A program made the position numbers and the translations under genes. Positions 26,326 to 35,172 of a stretch of DNA of 64,000 nucleotides are shown here, piece after piece. Below the pieces are notes generated by a model. That model was not told where the DNA came from. It worked only from the letters and a program-made list of their open reading frames with translations, and searched no databases. Source of the DNA: Labrenzia sp. VG12 (lineage in GTDB: Bacteria > Pseudomonadota > Alphaproteobacteria > Rhizobiales > Stappiaceae); NCBI RefSeq assembly GCF_002237595.1, contig NZ_CP022529.1:4618001-4682000 (forward strand), read 5' to 3'. The stretch's first letter is position 1. Every line of letters begins with the position of its first letter.

Positions 26326-27630
26326 ATGTCCGATTTTTCTCCGCGTGAGATCGTCTCAGAACTCGACCGCTACATTGTCGGCCAGAAGGATGCCAAGCGC
26401 GCGGTTGCCATCGCGCTGCGCAATCGCTGGCGCCGCCAGCAGCTTCAGGGGCAGATGCGCGAAGAGGTGCTGCCGAAAAACATCCTAATGATCGGTCCGA
26501 CCGGTGTCGGCAAGACCGAGATTTCCCGGCGTCTGGCCAGGCTGGCCAACGCGCCCTTTACCAAGGTGGAGGCAACCAAGTTCACCGAGGTCGGCTATGT
26601 CGGCCGCGACGTGGAACAGATTGTCCGCGACCTGGTGGAAGCGGGCATCACCCTGGTGCGCGACCAGAAGCGGGAAGAGGTGAAGGCCAAGGCGCATGTG
26701 TTGGCCGAAGAGCGCGTGCTTGATGCGCTGGTTGGCAAGAATGCCAGCCCGGCCACCCGCGACAGTTTCCGCGCAAAGCTGCGCAACGGCGAGATGGACG
26801 ACAAGGAAATCGAGGTCGAGGTGCGGGCCCAGGCCCAGATGCCGAGCTTCGAGCTGCCCGGCATGCCCGGCGCCAGCGTCGGCGTCATGAACATGTCCGA
26901 CCTGCTCGGCAAGGCCTTTGGCGGTCAGACCAAGACCAAGCGCACAACAGTCCGCGACAGCCACGATCTCCTGGTCAACGAGGAATCGGACAAGCTGCTT
27001 GACGAGGACAAGGTGGTCGAAGAGGCCATTTCACTGGTGGAAAATTCCGGCATCGTCTTCCTGGACGAGATCGACAAGATCTGCGCCCGCGAAGGCCGGG
27101 CCGGGGCCGATGTGTCCCGCGAAGGTGTGCAGCGCGACCTTCTGCCCCTGATCGAGGGCACGGTGGTGTCCACCAAGCACGGACCGGTCAAGACCGACCA
27201 TATCCTCTTCATTGCCTCCGGCGCGTTCCATGTCGCCAAGCCGTCAGATCTTTTGCCCGAACTTCAGGGTCGTCTGCCGATCCGGGTGGAACTGCGGGCG
27301 CTCAACAAGGAAGACTTCCGGGCGATCCTGACCGAACCGGAAGCCAGCCTGATCAAGCAATATGTGGCCCTGATGGAGACCGAAAACGTCACGCTGTCCT
27401 TCAGCGAAGATGCCATTGAGGAAATCGCCTCCGTGGCGGTGGATCTCAATGCGTCCGTGGAGAACATCGGGGCGCGCCGTCTTCAGACCGTGATGGAGCG
27501 GATCCTCGACGAAATCTCCTTCACCGCACCTGACCGGTCGGGGGAAGAGGTCGAGATCACCGCCGACTTCGTCAAGGAGAATATCGGCGACCTTGCCAAG
27601 AATGTCGATCTGTCGAAGTTCATCCTGTAG
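26326..27630 (+). CDS. hslU: ATP-dependent protease ATPase subunit HslU
   Basis: AAA+ unfoldase that feeds proteins to HslV. It has 434 residues. Walker A is MIGPTGVGKTEISRRLA near 57-70, followed by KVEATKFTEVGYVGRDVEQI, the pore-loop GYVG region. The I domain spans roughly 105-235, then Walker B GIVFLDEIDKICAREG near 243 and sensor region LPELQGRLPIRVEL near 308. The C-terminal end DLAKNVDLSKFIL is typical, since these last residues activate HslV. The ATG at 26326 lies 3 bp after the GNAT stop. Confidence 0.98.
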   Translation: MSDFSPREIVSELDRYIVGQKDAKRAVAIALRNRWRRQQLQGQMREEVLPKNILMIGPTGVGKTEISRRLARLANAPFTKVEATKFTEVGYVGRDVEQIVRDLVEAGITLVRDQKREEVKAKAHVLAEERVLDALVGKNASPATRDSFRAKLRNGEMDDKEIEVEVRAQAQMPSFELPGMPGASVGVMNMSDLLGKAFGGQTKTKRTTVRDSHDLLVNEESDKLLDEDKVVEEAISLVENSGIVFLDEIDKICAREGRAGADVSREGVQRDLLPLIEGTVVSTKHGPVKTDHILFIASGAFHVAKPSDLLPELQGRLPIRVELRALNKEDFRAILTEPEASLIKQYVALMETENVTLSFSEDAIEEIASVAVDLNASVENIGARRLQTVMERILDEISFTAPDRSGEEVEITADFVKENIGDLAKNVDLSKFIL

Positions 27631-27665
27631 AGGCACAAGGGGCAAGGACCCTGTCAGCAAGACGT

Positions 27666-27689
27666 GCAAGCGGTGATATCACCGCTTGC
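27666..27689. promoter_or_regulatory. Perfect 24-bp palindrome before the stress-protein gene
   Basis: GCAAGCGGTGAT followed directly by its exact reverse complement ATCACCGCTTGC, with no spacer. It lies 35 bp after hslU and 31 bp before the universal stress protein start. No T-tract follows, so it does not look like a terminator. A dimeric regulator site or a palindromic repeat unit are the main options. Confidence 0.5.
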
Positions 27690-27720
27690 GATGTGCCCGG
27701 ACCGGTGGCAGCATGCGCGC

Positions 27721-28215
27721 ATGGTAGCCATCAGAAAAAGCAACGAGGAAGGCCACCGCCGGAAGTTTCTGGTTGTGGTCGACGAAACGCCCGAATGCGA
27801 CCGCGCGATCGTTTATGCCGCCAAGCGCGCGGCGCGCACCGGGGGGGTGGTGACACTTGTCTTCATCATTGCGCCGGGCGATTTCCAGCACTGGCTGGGG
27901 GTTGAGGACATCATGCGTGCCGAAGCCCAGGAAGAGGCCGAGGCCGCGCTGGCCAAGGCTGCGGAACGGGTGCGGTCCGTTGCCCGGACCGAACCGGAAA
28001 CCGTTGTGCGCGAGGGGTCCAAGTCGGAAGAAATCATGGATCTGATCGAGACCGATGCGGACATTGCCATCATGATCCTGGCAGCCAGCACCGGTTCGGA
28101 AGGACCGGGACCGCTTGTCTCCTCGATTGCCGGGAAGTCGGCAGATACCTTTCCGATACCGGTCACGATCGTGCCGGGCAATCTGGATGATGATTCCATT
28201 TCTGCCCTTGCATAG
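27721..28215 (+). CDS. Universal stress protein (UspA family)
   Basis: About 164 residues with one Usp domain. It starts near MVAIRKSNEEGHRRKFLVVV, where the first strand KFLVVVDETPECDRAIVYAA is typical. The end of the domain, IMILAASTGSEGPGPLVSSI followed by PIPVTIVPG, matches the nucleotide-binding loop pattern (G-2x-G-9x-G(S/T)-like), though the spacing is not exact. It is probably a cytosolic stress-response protein. Two upstream ATGs exist (27664 TTG-type ORF start and 27691); none has a good ribosome site, so the start is uncertain. A perfect palindrome sits just upstream. Confidence 0.82.
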   Translation: MVAIRKSNEEGHRRKFLVVVDETPECDRAIVYAAKRAARTGGVVTLVFIIAPGDFQHWLGVEDIMRAEAQEEAEAALAKAAERVRSVARTEPETVVREGSKSEEIMDLIETDADIAIMILAASTGSEGPGPLVSSIAGKSADTFPIPVTIVPGNLDDDSISALA

Positions 28216-28421
28216 CCCCGGCCAATGACCCGGGTGCGGGCGTCTTCCTCCGGATCGCATCTTTTCGTGCTTGATCGGTCAGGATATGTACCTATCTAGT
28301 TTTTAAAGGTTCCAAACTGCGGTAAGATGGTCTAGAAGGACTCATCGGTGTTTTGCGATTAATGGAGAGGCGCAAGGCACTGCGGACAACTGGGCGCGAG
28401 AAAAGCGCAAGGACAAGAGCA

Positions 28422-28979
28422 ATGTTCATTCAAACCGAAGCCACGCCGAACCCGGCCACGCTGAAATTCCTGCCCGGACGGGTCGTCCTGCCGGAAGGCA
28501 CTTATGATTTCCGCTCCAAGGCGGATGCCGGCGTCTCGCCGCTCGCCGAAAAGCTGTTCGACGTGCCGGGTGTCGCCGCCGTCTTCTTTGGGCATGACTT
28601 TGTCACGGTCACCAAGGACGACACCGACTGGCAGCACATGAAACCGGCCATTCTCGGCGTGATCATGGAACAGTTCATGTCCGGTCAGCCGGTGATGACA
28701 TCAGGTGGCGCGGAAGACACCGAAGAAGGCGAGTTCTTCGAGGAAGGCGATCAGCAGACCGTCGACACGATCAAGGAACTTCTTGAAACCCGCGTGCGAC
28801 CGGCCGTTGCCCAGGATGGTGGCGACATCACCTTCAAGGGCTTCAAGGAAGGCGTGGTCTATCTGTCCATGCGCGGCGCCTGTGCAGGCTGCCCGTCCTC
28901 GACGGCAACGCTCCAGCACGGCATCCAGAACCTGCTGCGCCATTTTGTCCCGGAAGTCGAGGAAGTCCGCCCGATCTGA
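28422..28979 (+). CDS. Nfu-type iron-sulfur cluster scaffold protein
   Basis: A 185-residue Nfu1-like protein that carries and delivers Fe-S clusters. The N-terminal Nfu_N domain starts MFIQTEATPNPATLKFLPGR, a near-invariant start in this family, and the C-terminal NifU domain has the CxxC cluster ligand in MRGACAGCPSSTATLQHGIQ near residue 152. ATG 28422 is preceded by AGGA nine bases upstream; earlier in-frame starts to 28353 are not supported. It is followed by a terminator at 29007. Located before tsaB, as in many alphaproteobacteria. Confidence 0.93.
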   Translation: MFIQTEATPNPATLKFLPGRVVLPEGTYDFRSKADAGVSPLAEKLFDVPGVAAVFFGHDFVTVTKDDTDWQHMKPAILGVIMEQFMSGQPVMTSGGAEDTEEGEFFEEGDQQTVDTIKELLETRVRPAVAQDGGDITFKGFKEGVVYLSMRGACAGCPSSTATLQHGIQNLLRHFVPEVEEVRPI

Positions 28980-29006
28980 GGCAACTCGCCGTGAACGAGG
29001 TTTAGG

Positions 29007-29034
29007 AGCCCGGCCAACTGGCCGGGCTCTTGTG
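29007..29034 (+). terminator. Terminator after the Nfu gene
   Basis: AGCCCGGCC (29007-29015) pairs perfectly with GGCCGGGCT (29020-29028) across AACT, followed by CTTGTGTTTT. It lies 28 bp after the Nfu stop codon. Confidence 0.8.
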
Positions 29035-29052
29035 TTTTCCGGCCCCGTCAAG

Positions 29053-29182
29053 TTGCCATCCTGAATACAACGCAGCGAAGATCCGGGAGCGGGGAAGCGG
29101 GGCCGGACCAAGAAAAACAGGAAGAAACGGCCGCAGTTGGGCACTCAGGTCCGGGCAAGCGTTTCGCCCGGGCGGGATGACT
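29053..29182. repeat. REP-like inverted element (degenerate)
   Basis: The left end GTTGCCATCCTG and the right end GGGATGACTG form a loose inverted pair of the GTCATCC/GGATGAC type that is common between genes in alphaproteobacteria. Inside, CCGGGC (29151-29156) pairs with GCCCGG (29166-29171). It fills most of the gap before tsaB, for which I see no other feature. It resembles, in layout only, the clearer element at 47805-47924. Confidence 0.35.
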
Positions 29183-29353
29183 GTTGAGAGCCCGGGAGGG
29201 ATCTCCGGCCGAGACAGAACCATTAATATTTCCGACTCTCATTCCCTGTGGAAGGCAAGCCCGCCTTTGGGCTTAGGTCCAAAGCCCCGCTCGACTCATG
29301 ACGTCCGGCAAGGTACTGGCAAAGGGGAGAAAAACCGTTTGAGCCGAGACCGA

Positions 29354-30031
29354 ATGCGCGTTCTTGCCATCGATACCGCCCTTGCCAATTGTGCCGCCGC
29401 TGTCCTCGACAACGGCGCGGAGACCGCCTGTTTCGGTGCCTTCGGCGAGGAAATCGGCCGCGGTCACGCCGAGCGGCTGATGGACATGATCGGCGAAGTC
29501 ATGGCGGAAACGTCAACCGCGTTTTCCGATCTCGACCGGGTCGTGGTCACGGTCGGGCCGGGCAGTTTCACCGGGCTCCGGGTCGGGTTGTCGGTCGCGC
29601 GCGGTTTCGGCCTTGTGCTTGGCAAGCCGGTGGTGGGCATCACCACGTTGGCGGCAATCGCCCGGGCGGCAGCGCGCGAGGATGGTCGGGGGTCCGTGCT
29701 GGTGGCGCTGACAGGCAAGGGCGACGAGGTCTATTGCCAGCAGTTTGACGACGGTGGCTGGCCATTGAGCGAAGCCGGTGTCCGCACCCTGTCCGATCTT
29801 GCAGCCTCCTTGCCCGAAGACATAAGATTGGCCGGATCGGCAGCTGAAAAGCTGGCGGACGTGCTGGGCCTGCCGGCTGACAGAATTCTGTCGACGAGCG
29901 GTTTTCCCGGCATCCGGGATGTGGCAGAACTCGGGCTGACCGCCGATCCGGTGGTTTCGTCGCCGTCGCCGCTCTATCTACGGCCGCCGGATGCAACGCC
30001 GCAGCGCAAGGGAAGGATTGAACGGCAATGA
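29354..30031 (+). CDS. tsaB: tRNA threonylcarbamoyladenosine synthesis protein TsaB
   Basis: ASKHA-fold partner of TsaD and TsaE in making the t6A modification of tRNAs reading ANN codons. It is 225 residues from ATG 29354 (MRVLAIDTALANCAAAVLDN), a standard family start. The region RVVVTVGPGSFTGLRVGLSV near residue 60 is the TsaB signature, followed by ARGFGLVLGKPVVGITTL. The ORF is open far upstream (to 29030), but that part crosses the REP-like element and a terminator and is not coding. It overlaps rimI by 4 bases. Confidence 0.95.
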   Translation: MRVLAIDTALANCAAAVLDNGAETACFGAFGEEIGRGHAERLMDMIGEVMAETSTAFSDLDRVVVTVGPGSFTGLRVGLSVARGFGLVLGKPVVGITTLAAIARAAAREDGRGSVLVALTGKGDEVYCQQFDDGGWPLSEAGVRTLSDLAASLPEDIRLAGSAAEKLADVLGLPADRILSTSGFPGIRDVAELGLTADPVVSSPSPLYLRPPDATPQRKGRIERQ

Positions 30032-30516
30032 GTTTTTGGTGGTTCTGGACCCAGCCGCCGGTCATTGAAGAGGCGCTGGACGAGGATCTGCCGAAGATTG
30101 CCGAAATCCACGACGCTTCGTTCAAGCACAACTGGAATATTGAGGAATTCGCCCGCATGAAAGCGCAGTCGGGAACCACCATCCTGGTTGCCCGGCGGGC
30201 GAGCCCCTATGGCACACGTGCACCGCTTGGTTTCCTCGTCCTGAGAACGGCGGCGGATGAAGCTGAAGTCATCACCATTGCCGTTCATCCGCGTCAGCGT
30301 GGCCGCGGGATCGGCAAGCAGCTGATGGAGGCCGGTCTGTTCCGGCTTTATGGCGAAAGATGCAAGTCCGTGTTTCTCGAGGTTGATGCGGCCAACGAGT
30401 CGGCCTTGCTGCTCTATCGTGGTCTTGGTTTCAAGGAAGTCGGGCAGCGCAAGGGCTATTATGGCGACAGTGGAGGAGACGGCACGGCGCTTGTCATGCG
30501 GGTCGATCTTCGCTAA
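30028..30516 (+). CDS. rimI: Ribosomal-protein-alanine N-acetyltransferase RimI
   Basis: A 162-residue GNAT enzyme that acetylates the N-terminus of ribosomal protein S18 (and possibly others). The acetyl-CoA loop is AVHPRQRGRGIGKQLMEAGL near residue 87, followed by SVFLEVDAANESALLLYRGL and GFKEVGQRKGYY, which is characteristic of RimI. It starts with ATGA overlapping the tsaB stop, so the two are translationally coupled. tsaB-rimI adjacency is a strong supporting context. Confidence 0.92.
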   Translation: MSFWWFWTQPPVIEEALDEDLPKIAEIHDASFKHNWNIEEFARMKAQSGTTILVARRASPYGTRAPLGFLVLRTAADEAEVITIAVHPRQRGRGIGKQLMEAGLFRLYGERCKSVFLEVDAANESALLLYRGLGFKEVGQRKGYYGDSGGDGTALVMRVDLR

Positions 30517-30560
30517 GCGCATAGCCGGAGAAGGACACACGGGAAACGGACGGCATCCAG

Positions 30561-31010
30561 ATGGCGGAAGACAAACTATCGACGCTTGCGGATATGTGCA
30601 TTGCCAAGGGCATGCGCATGACCGAACAGCGCCGCGTCATCGCCTCGGTCATCGAGGACGCATCCGAGGAGCACCCGGATGTGGAAGAGCTCTACCGCCG
30701 TTCCGTGGCGATCGACCCGGGCATTTCCATCTCCACCGTCTATCGCACGGTGAAGCTGTTCGAAGATGCCGGCATGATCGAACGTCACGATTTCCGGGAC
30801 GGCCGCTCGCGCTACGAAACCGTGCCCGACGAGCATCATGACCATCTGATCGACCTCCGCTCGGGTCAGGTGATCGAATTCCGCAACGAGGACATCGAAG
30901 CCCTGCAGGAATTCATTGCGCGCAAGCTCGGCTACAAGCTGGTCGACCACCGGCTGGAGCTTTATGGCGTTCCCCTGGAAGATGCAAAGGACGAAGACGG
31001 CAATGGCTGA
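30561..31010 (+). CDS. fur: Fur-family metal-responsive regulator (Fur/Mur)
   Basis: A 149-residue Fur-family repressor. The winged helix covers KGMRMTEQRRVIASVIEDAS and GISISTVYRTVKLFEDAGMI; metal ligands are suggested by PDEHHDHLIDLRSGQVIEFR near residues 90-108 and HRLELYGVPL. In the Hyphomicrobiales this protein usually senses manganese (Mur) while Irr and RirA handle iron, so a manganese role is plausible but not shown. There is no C-terminal CxxC structural-zinc pair, and only one cysteine overall, near the N-terminus. It lies between rimI and plsC and overlaps plsC by 8 bases. Confidence 0.92.
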   Translation: MAEDKLSTLADMCIAKGMRMTEQRRVIASVIEDASEEHPDVEELYRRSVAIDPGISISTVYRTVKLFEDAGMIERHDFRDGRSRYETVPDEHHDHLIDLRSGQVIEFRNEDIEALQEFIARKLGYKLVDHRLELYGVPLEDAKDEDGNG

Positions 31011-31869
31011 GATCAAGGCCGGACTGATCATCTTTGTCCTGACACTTGTCTCGCTGGTTCTGATCCCGCTGCAATGGCTGGCGGTGAAATTCAAATGGCC
31101 GATGCGCAAGCATCTGCCGCACCTCTGGCACCGGATCGCCACCCGGCTTGTCGGTATCAAGATCAGCCAGATCGGCGCGCCCGCAAGCGACCGGCCGCTG
31201 CTGATCACCGCCAACCACGCGTCCTGGGTGGACATCACTGTGATCGGTACCCTGATGCCGCTCAGTTTCATTGCCAAGTCCGAAGTCTCGGGCTGGCCCA
31301 TTTTCGGTCTCTTCGCCAAGCTTCAGCGCACCGTCTTCGTCAACCGGACCCGGCGCTCGGAAACCGCGCAGGTTGCCGATGCCATCGCCGGACGGATGGC
31401 GGAGGGCGACGCCATGGTGCTGTTTGCCGAAGGCACCTCCAACGACGGCAATTGCGTTTTGCCCTTTCGATCGGCGCTTCTGGGCGCAGCCACCCGCGCC
31501 GTGGGCGATGGCGACACAGGTGACGTCTGGGTTCAGCCGCTGTCTGTTGCCTATCAGGGCTTTTATGGCCTGCCCATGGGCCGTGCCCACCGGCCTCACG
31601 TTGCCTGGTATGGCGACATGGAGCTTGCTGGCCATCTCTGGGGCATCTTTTCAAGGGGCGCTCTGGACGTTGTGGTACGTTGGGGCGAGCCGGTTCTGGT
31701 CGATGGCGGCACCGACCGGAAGGCCCTGACCCGGCAGCTGGAAGCTGATGTCCGGGCGATGACGGTGGCCTCGCTGATGCAAAAGCCCGTCGAAAGCCAA
31801 GAAATCAGCGATCTTGAACCCTTCGGCTTCTTCTCAAACGCGGAAAAAACCGCTAAAGCTGGCGCCTGA
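31003..31869 (+). CDS. plsC: 1-acyl-sn-glycerol-3-phosphate acyltransferase
   Basis: Membrane enzyme that turns lysophosphatidic acid into phosphatidic acid. It has 288 residues from ATG 31003, overlapping the fur end. A hydrophobic N-terminal segment (AGLIIFVLTLVSLVLIPLQW) anchors it. The catalytic NHxxxxD is ANHASWVDITVIG near residue 71, and VLFAEGTSNDGNCVLPF near 142 is the acyl-acceptor motif (EGTS). The domain VWVQPLSVAYQG and the rest fit the LPLAT family. It sits in the conserved fur-plsC-miaB order. Confidence 0.93.
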   Translation: MAEIKAGLIIFVLTLVSLVLIPLQWLAVKFKWPMRKHLPHLWHRIATRLVGIKISQIGAPASDRPLLITANHASWVDITVIGTLMPLSFIAKSEVSGWPIFGLFAKLQRTVFVNRTRRSETAQVADAIAGRMAEGDAMVLFAEGTSNDGNCVLPFRSALLGAATRAVGDGDTGDVWVQPLSVAYQGFYGLPMGRAHRPHVAWYGDMELAGHLWGIFSRGALDVVVRWGEPVLVDGGTDRKALTRQLEADVRAMTVASLMQKPVESQEISDLEPFGFFSNAEKTAKAGA

Positions 31870-31992
31870 TTTTTTCAGGTGCCTCCCGTTCGAACGGAAG
31901 AGCGGGTGACAAGGCGCGTCGGGCAGACGGTTTCCGACCCAGGCACCATGACCCAAGACATGCCGGCCGATGACAACGGCCATGAGGAGCGA

Positions 31993-33459
31993 ATGACAAG
32001 CCGCCCGGAAGACCAAATTGCCGTGACCCCATCTGACGAGACGCCAGGTGCCAAGGGCAACCAGCGCAAGGTGTTCGTGCGCACCTATGGCTGCCAGATG
32101 AATGTTTACGACAGCGAGCGCATGACCGATGTTCTGGCGCCGGAAGGGTTCGAGACCACCGAGGACCTGGAAGACGCGGACCTTGTCATCCTGAACACCT
32201 GTCACATTCGTGAAAAGGCCGCCGAAAAGGTCTATTCGGAGCTTGGCCGGATCCGCAAGGTGAAGGAAGAGCGGGCGAAATCAGGCAAGGACATGATGGT
32301 GGGCGTGGCCGGCTGCGTGGCCCAGGCCGAGGGCGAGGAAATATCCCGCCGGGCGCCGATCGTCGACATGGTCGTCGGCCCGCAAAGCTATCACCAGCTG
32401 CCGTCGTTGCTGGAAAAGGCGCGCCAGGGCAAGAAGGTCGTCGAGACCGAGTTCGACATCGACGCCAAATTCGACCACCTGTCGGAACGGGTTGAAAAGC
32501 CGGCTTTGAAACGTGCCCCTTCTGCATTTCTGACGGTTCAGGAAGGCTGCGACAAGTTCTGCACCTTCTGCGTCGTCCCCTATACGCGCGGTGCGGAAGT
32601 GTCCCGCTCTGTTCAGCAGATCGTCGAAGAAGCCGAACGCATGGCGGCGGCAGGCGTGCGCGAAGTCACGCTGCTTGGTCAGAATGTCAACGCCTATCAC
32701 GGCGAGGCTGCGGATGGGTCGACCTGGGGACTTGGCCGGTTGCTGCGCCGTCTGGCAGACATCGACGGCCTGGACCGGCTGCGCTACACCACAAGCCATC
32801 CGCGCGACATGGATGATGATCTCATCGCCGCCCATGCGGAGCTGAAAAGCCTGATGCCCTATCTGCACCTGCCGGTGCAGTCGGGATCGGACAAGATCCT
32901 GAAGGCCATGAATCGTCGTCATACCCGTGACGATTACTTCCGTCTGCTCGACCGCATTCGCGCCGCTGCCCCGGACCTCGCCCTCTCCGGCGATTTCATT
33001 GTCGGTTTCCCGGGCGAAACGGACCAGGATTTCGAAGACACGATGGATCTGATCCGCCGCGTGGAATACGGCTCCGCCTTCTCCTTCAAGTACAGTCAAC
33101 GTCCGGGCACTCCCGGCGCGACCATGGAGGACCAGGTGCCAGAAGACGTGAAATCCGCCCGTCTTGCGGAGCTGCAGGCGCTTGTCAGCGCGCAGCAGAA
33201 AGCGTTCAACGCGTCGCGGCTTGGCATGGTCTGTGATGTCCTTCTGGAAAAGACAGGTCGCAATCCGGGTCAGCTGGTCGGTAAATCGCCCTGGTTGCAG
33301 CCCGTCCAGCTGGACGCTCCGGAAAGCCTGATCGGCACCATACAAGCGGTGGAAATCGTTGACATCGGGTCCAATTCGCTGTTCGGACGGCTGAATGCGG
33401 GGCAAGATACTACTGACACGGCCGGAGCCGCGGCGGCTCTCGAAAGCCAGGCCGGTTGA
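31993..33459 (+). CDS. miaB: tRNA-2-methylthio-N6-dimethylallyladenosine synthase MiaB
   Basis: Radical-SAM methylthiotransferase that adds a methylthio group to i6A37 in tRNA. The N-terminal UPF0004 domain has cluster cysteines in RTYGCQMNVYDSERM, LNTCHIREKA and GVAGCVAQAEG; the radical-SAM CxxxCxxC is in VQEGCDKFCTFCVVPYTRG near residue 184. The TRAM domain ends the protein. Two earlier in-frame starts exist (31879, 31948); the ATG at 31993 has GAGGAG just upstream and gives 488 residues. The start is not certain. It lies between plsC and phoH. Confidence 0.95.
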   Translation: MTSRPEDQIAVTPSDETPGAKGNQRKVFVRTYGCQMNVYDSERMTDVLAPEGFETTEDLEDADLVILNTCHIREKAAEKVYSELGRIRKVKEERAKSGKDMMVGVAGCVAQAEGEEISRRAPIVDMVVGPQSYHQLPSLLEKARQGKKVVETEFDIDAKFDHLSERVEKPALKRAPSAFLTVQEGCDKFCTFCVVPYTRGAEVSRSVQQIVEEAERMAAAGVREVTLLGQNVNAYHGEAADGSTWGLGRLLRRLADIDGLDRLRYTTSHPRDMDDDLIAAHAELKSLMPYLHLPVQSGSDKILKAMNRRHTRDDYFRLLDRIRAAAPDLALSGDFIVGFPGETDQDFEDTMDLIRRVEYGSAFSFKYSQRPGTPGATMEDQVPEDVKSARLAELQALVSAQQKAFNASRLGMVCDVLLEKTGRNPGQLVGKSPWLQPVQLDAPESLIGTIQAVEIVDIGSNSLFGRLNAGQDTTDTAGAAAALESQAG

Positions 33460-33475
33460 GTACAGGAGACGTCAT

Positions 33476-34609
33476 TTGACGCGCGACAGCCAATCTTCTT
33501 CCCGCAAGCCTTCGGATCAATCTCCTGCGGCCAATTCGGCCACCGACATGACCCATATCGTCCTTGCCTTTGAAGACAACCGGCTGATTGGTGACCTGTT
33601 CGGTCAGTTCGATCAGAACCTGGCGCTGATCGAGCAGCGCCTGGGGGTCGATGCCATCGCCCGCGGCAACCAGGTCACGCTGAAAGGGTCCCAGGCCGGC
33701 TGCGCCCAGGCGCGGACCGCGCTGGAAGGTCTTTATCAGCGTCTTCTGCAAGGTCATGAGATTCACCCGGGCGACGTGGACGGCGCCCTGCGTATGGCCG
33801 CCGCCGCCGAGGCCCAGTTGCCATTGCCGACGCTCGAGCCGAAGTCCCGGCTGGCCTTCGCCCAGATCGCAACGCGCCGCAAGACGATAGTTGCGCGCAC
33901 ACCGACCCAGGACGCCTATATCCGGGCCATGGACCGCGCGGATCTCATTTTCGGCACCGGTCCTGCCGGGACCGGCAAGACCTTCCTGGCCGTGGCCTAT
34001 GCCGCAGCGCTTCTGGAACGTGGAGACGTTGCGCGGCTGATCCTGTCGCGGCCGGCAGTGGAAGCCGGTGAGCGCCTCGGCTTTCTGCCGGGTGAGATGA
34101 AGGACAAGGTCGATCCGTATCTGCGGCCGATCTATGACGCGCTTTACGAGATGATGCCGGCGGAGAAGGTCGATCGTGGCCTGCAGTCCGGCATGATCGA
34201 GGTCGCGCCGCTCGCCTTCATGCGCGGTCGGACGCTATCAAATGCGGTCGTTCTGCTTGATGAAGCACAGAACACAACCTCCATGCAGATGAAGATGTTC
34301 CTGACCCGCCTTGGCGAGGGATCGAAGATGATCGTCACCGGCGATCCGAGCCAGATCGACCTGCCGTCCGGCCAGAAATCCGGTCTGCGGGAAGCGCTTG
34401 GCCTGCTGACCGACATTCAGGACGTGTCTCACATCCGTTTCACGGAAACGGACGTTGTCCGTCACGAACTGGTCGGCCGGATCGTCACCGCCTATGACAA
34501 TGCCTCGCGTGAAGAGGCTGTCGCCCGGGAGCGGCGGTTCAACGAGCGCCAGCGCAACACGGATCTCGAGGAGACGACACCTCGTGGCCGTGAAAGAGCA
34601 GTGTCGTAG
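33476..34609 (+). CDS. phoH: PhoH-family ATPase
   Basis: Cytosolic ATPase of the PhoH/YbeZ group, thought to act in RNA or ribosome quality control with YbeY. From the TTG at 33476 (CAGGAG seven bases upstream) it has 377 residues. Walker A is FGTGPAGTGKTFLAVAYAAA near 161, followed by LSRPAVEAGERLGFLPGEM, and Walker B AVVLLDEAQNTTSMQMKMFL near 258. ATG 33548 is an alternative start. ybeY follows after 15 bp, the standard pairing. Confidence 0.94.
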   Translation: MTRDSQSSSRKPSDQSPAANSATDMTHIVLAFEDNRLIGDLFGQFDQNLALIEQRLGVDAIARGNQVTLKGSQAGCAQARTALEGLYQRLLQGHEIHPGDVDGALRMAAAAEAQLPLPTLEPKSRLAFAQIATRRKTIVARTPTQDAYIRAMDRADLIFGTGPAGTGKTFLAVAYAAALLERGDVARLILSRPAVEAGERLGFLPGEMKDKVDPYLRPIYDALYEMMPAEKVDRGLQSGMIEVAPLAFMRGRTLSNAVVLLDEAQNTTSMQMKMFLTRLGEGSKMIVTGDPSQIDLPSGQKSGLREALGLLTDIQDVSHIRFTETDVVRHELVGRIVTAYDNASREEAVARERRFNERQRNTDLEETTPRGRERAVS

Positions 34610-34624
34610 CAGGGGCCGTGGACC

Positions 34625-35137
34625 ATGCCTGACATCCTGCCCGACGGCTTCCAGATCGATCTCTCTATCGAAGCCGGAAACTGGGACGAGGCCGTCTTGA
34701 TGGTGCTTTCGGAGCGTGCCATCTCTGCAGCCTTTGGCATTGCCGACCTGGAAGTGATGGAGAACACCGAGGTTTCGCTGCTTTTTACAGACGACACCGC
34801 CATCCGGAAGCTGAATGCACAGTGGCGCGAGAAGGACAAGCCGACGAACGTTCTCTCCTTTCCCGGATCCGATCCGGACGGCGACGTATACGGCCCGCTT
34901 CTGGGGGACATCGTGTTTGCCTATGAAACCGTTGTCCGCGAAGCAGAGGATATGGGAATTGATTTCTCCGATCACCTTTCCCATTTGATTGTTCATGGAT
35001 TGCTTCATCTTTTCGACTATGATCATCAGGAAAATGATGAAGCAGAACTGATGGAAAGCCTTGAGAAAGCCATATTGGCCTCTATAGGCATAGAAGACCC
35101 TTATGCGGACCGGCCCCTTGTGGCGGACGAGCATTAA
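34625..35137 (+). CDS. ybeY: Endoribonuclease YbeY
   Basis: Metal-dependent RNase involved in 16S rRNA 3'-end maturation and ribosome quality control. It has 170 residues. The zinc-binding motif is HLIVHGLLHLFDYDHQENDE near residue 121, with the three histidines spaced HxxxHxxxxxH as required. The segment REKDKPTNVLSFPG is also typical. It follows phoH by 15 bp and precedes a CBS-domain gene, the usual order ybeZ-ybeY-corC. Confidence 0.96.
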   Translation: MPDILPDGFQIDLSIEAGNWDEAVLMVLSERAISAAFGIADLEVMENTEVSLLFTDDTAIRKLNAQWREKDKPTNVLSFPGSDPDGDVYGPLLGDIVFAYETVVREAEDMGIDFSDHLSHLIVHGLLHLFDYDHQENDEAELMESLEKAILASIGIEDPYADRPLVADEH

Positions 35138-35172
35138 GTGGCATGATTGAACGAGACGTTCTTGATTGATGG

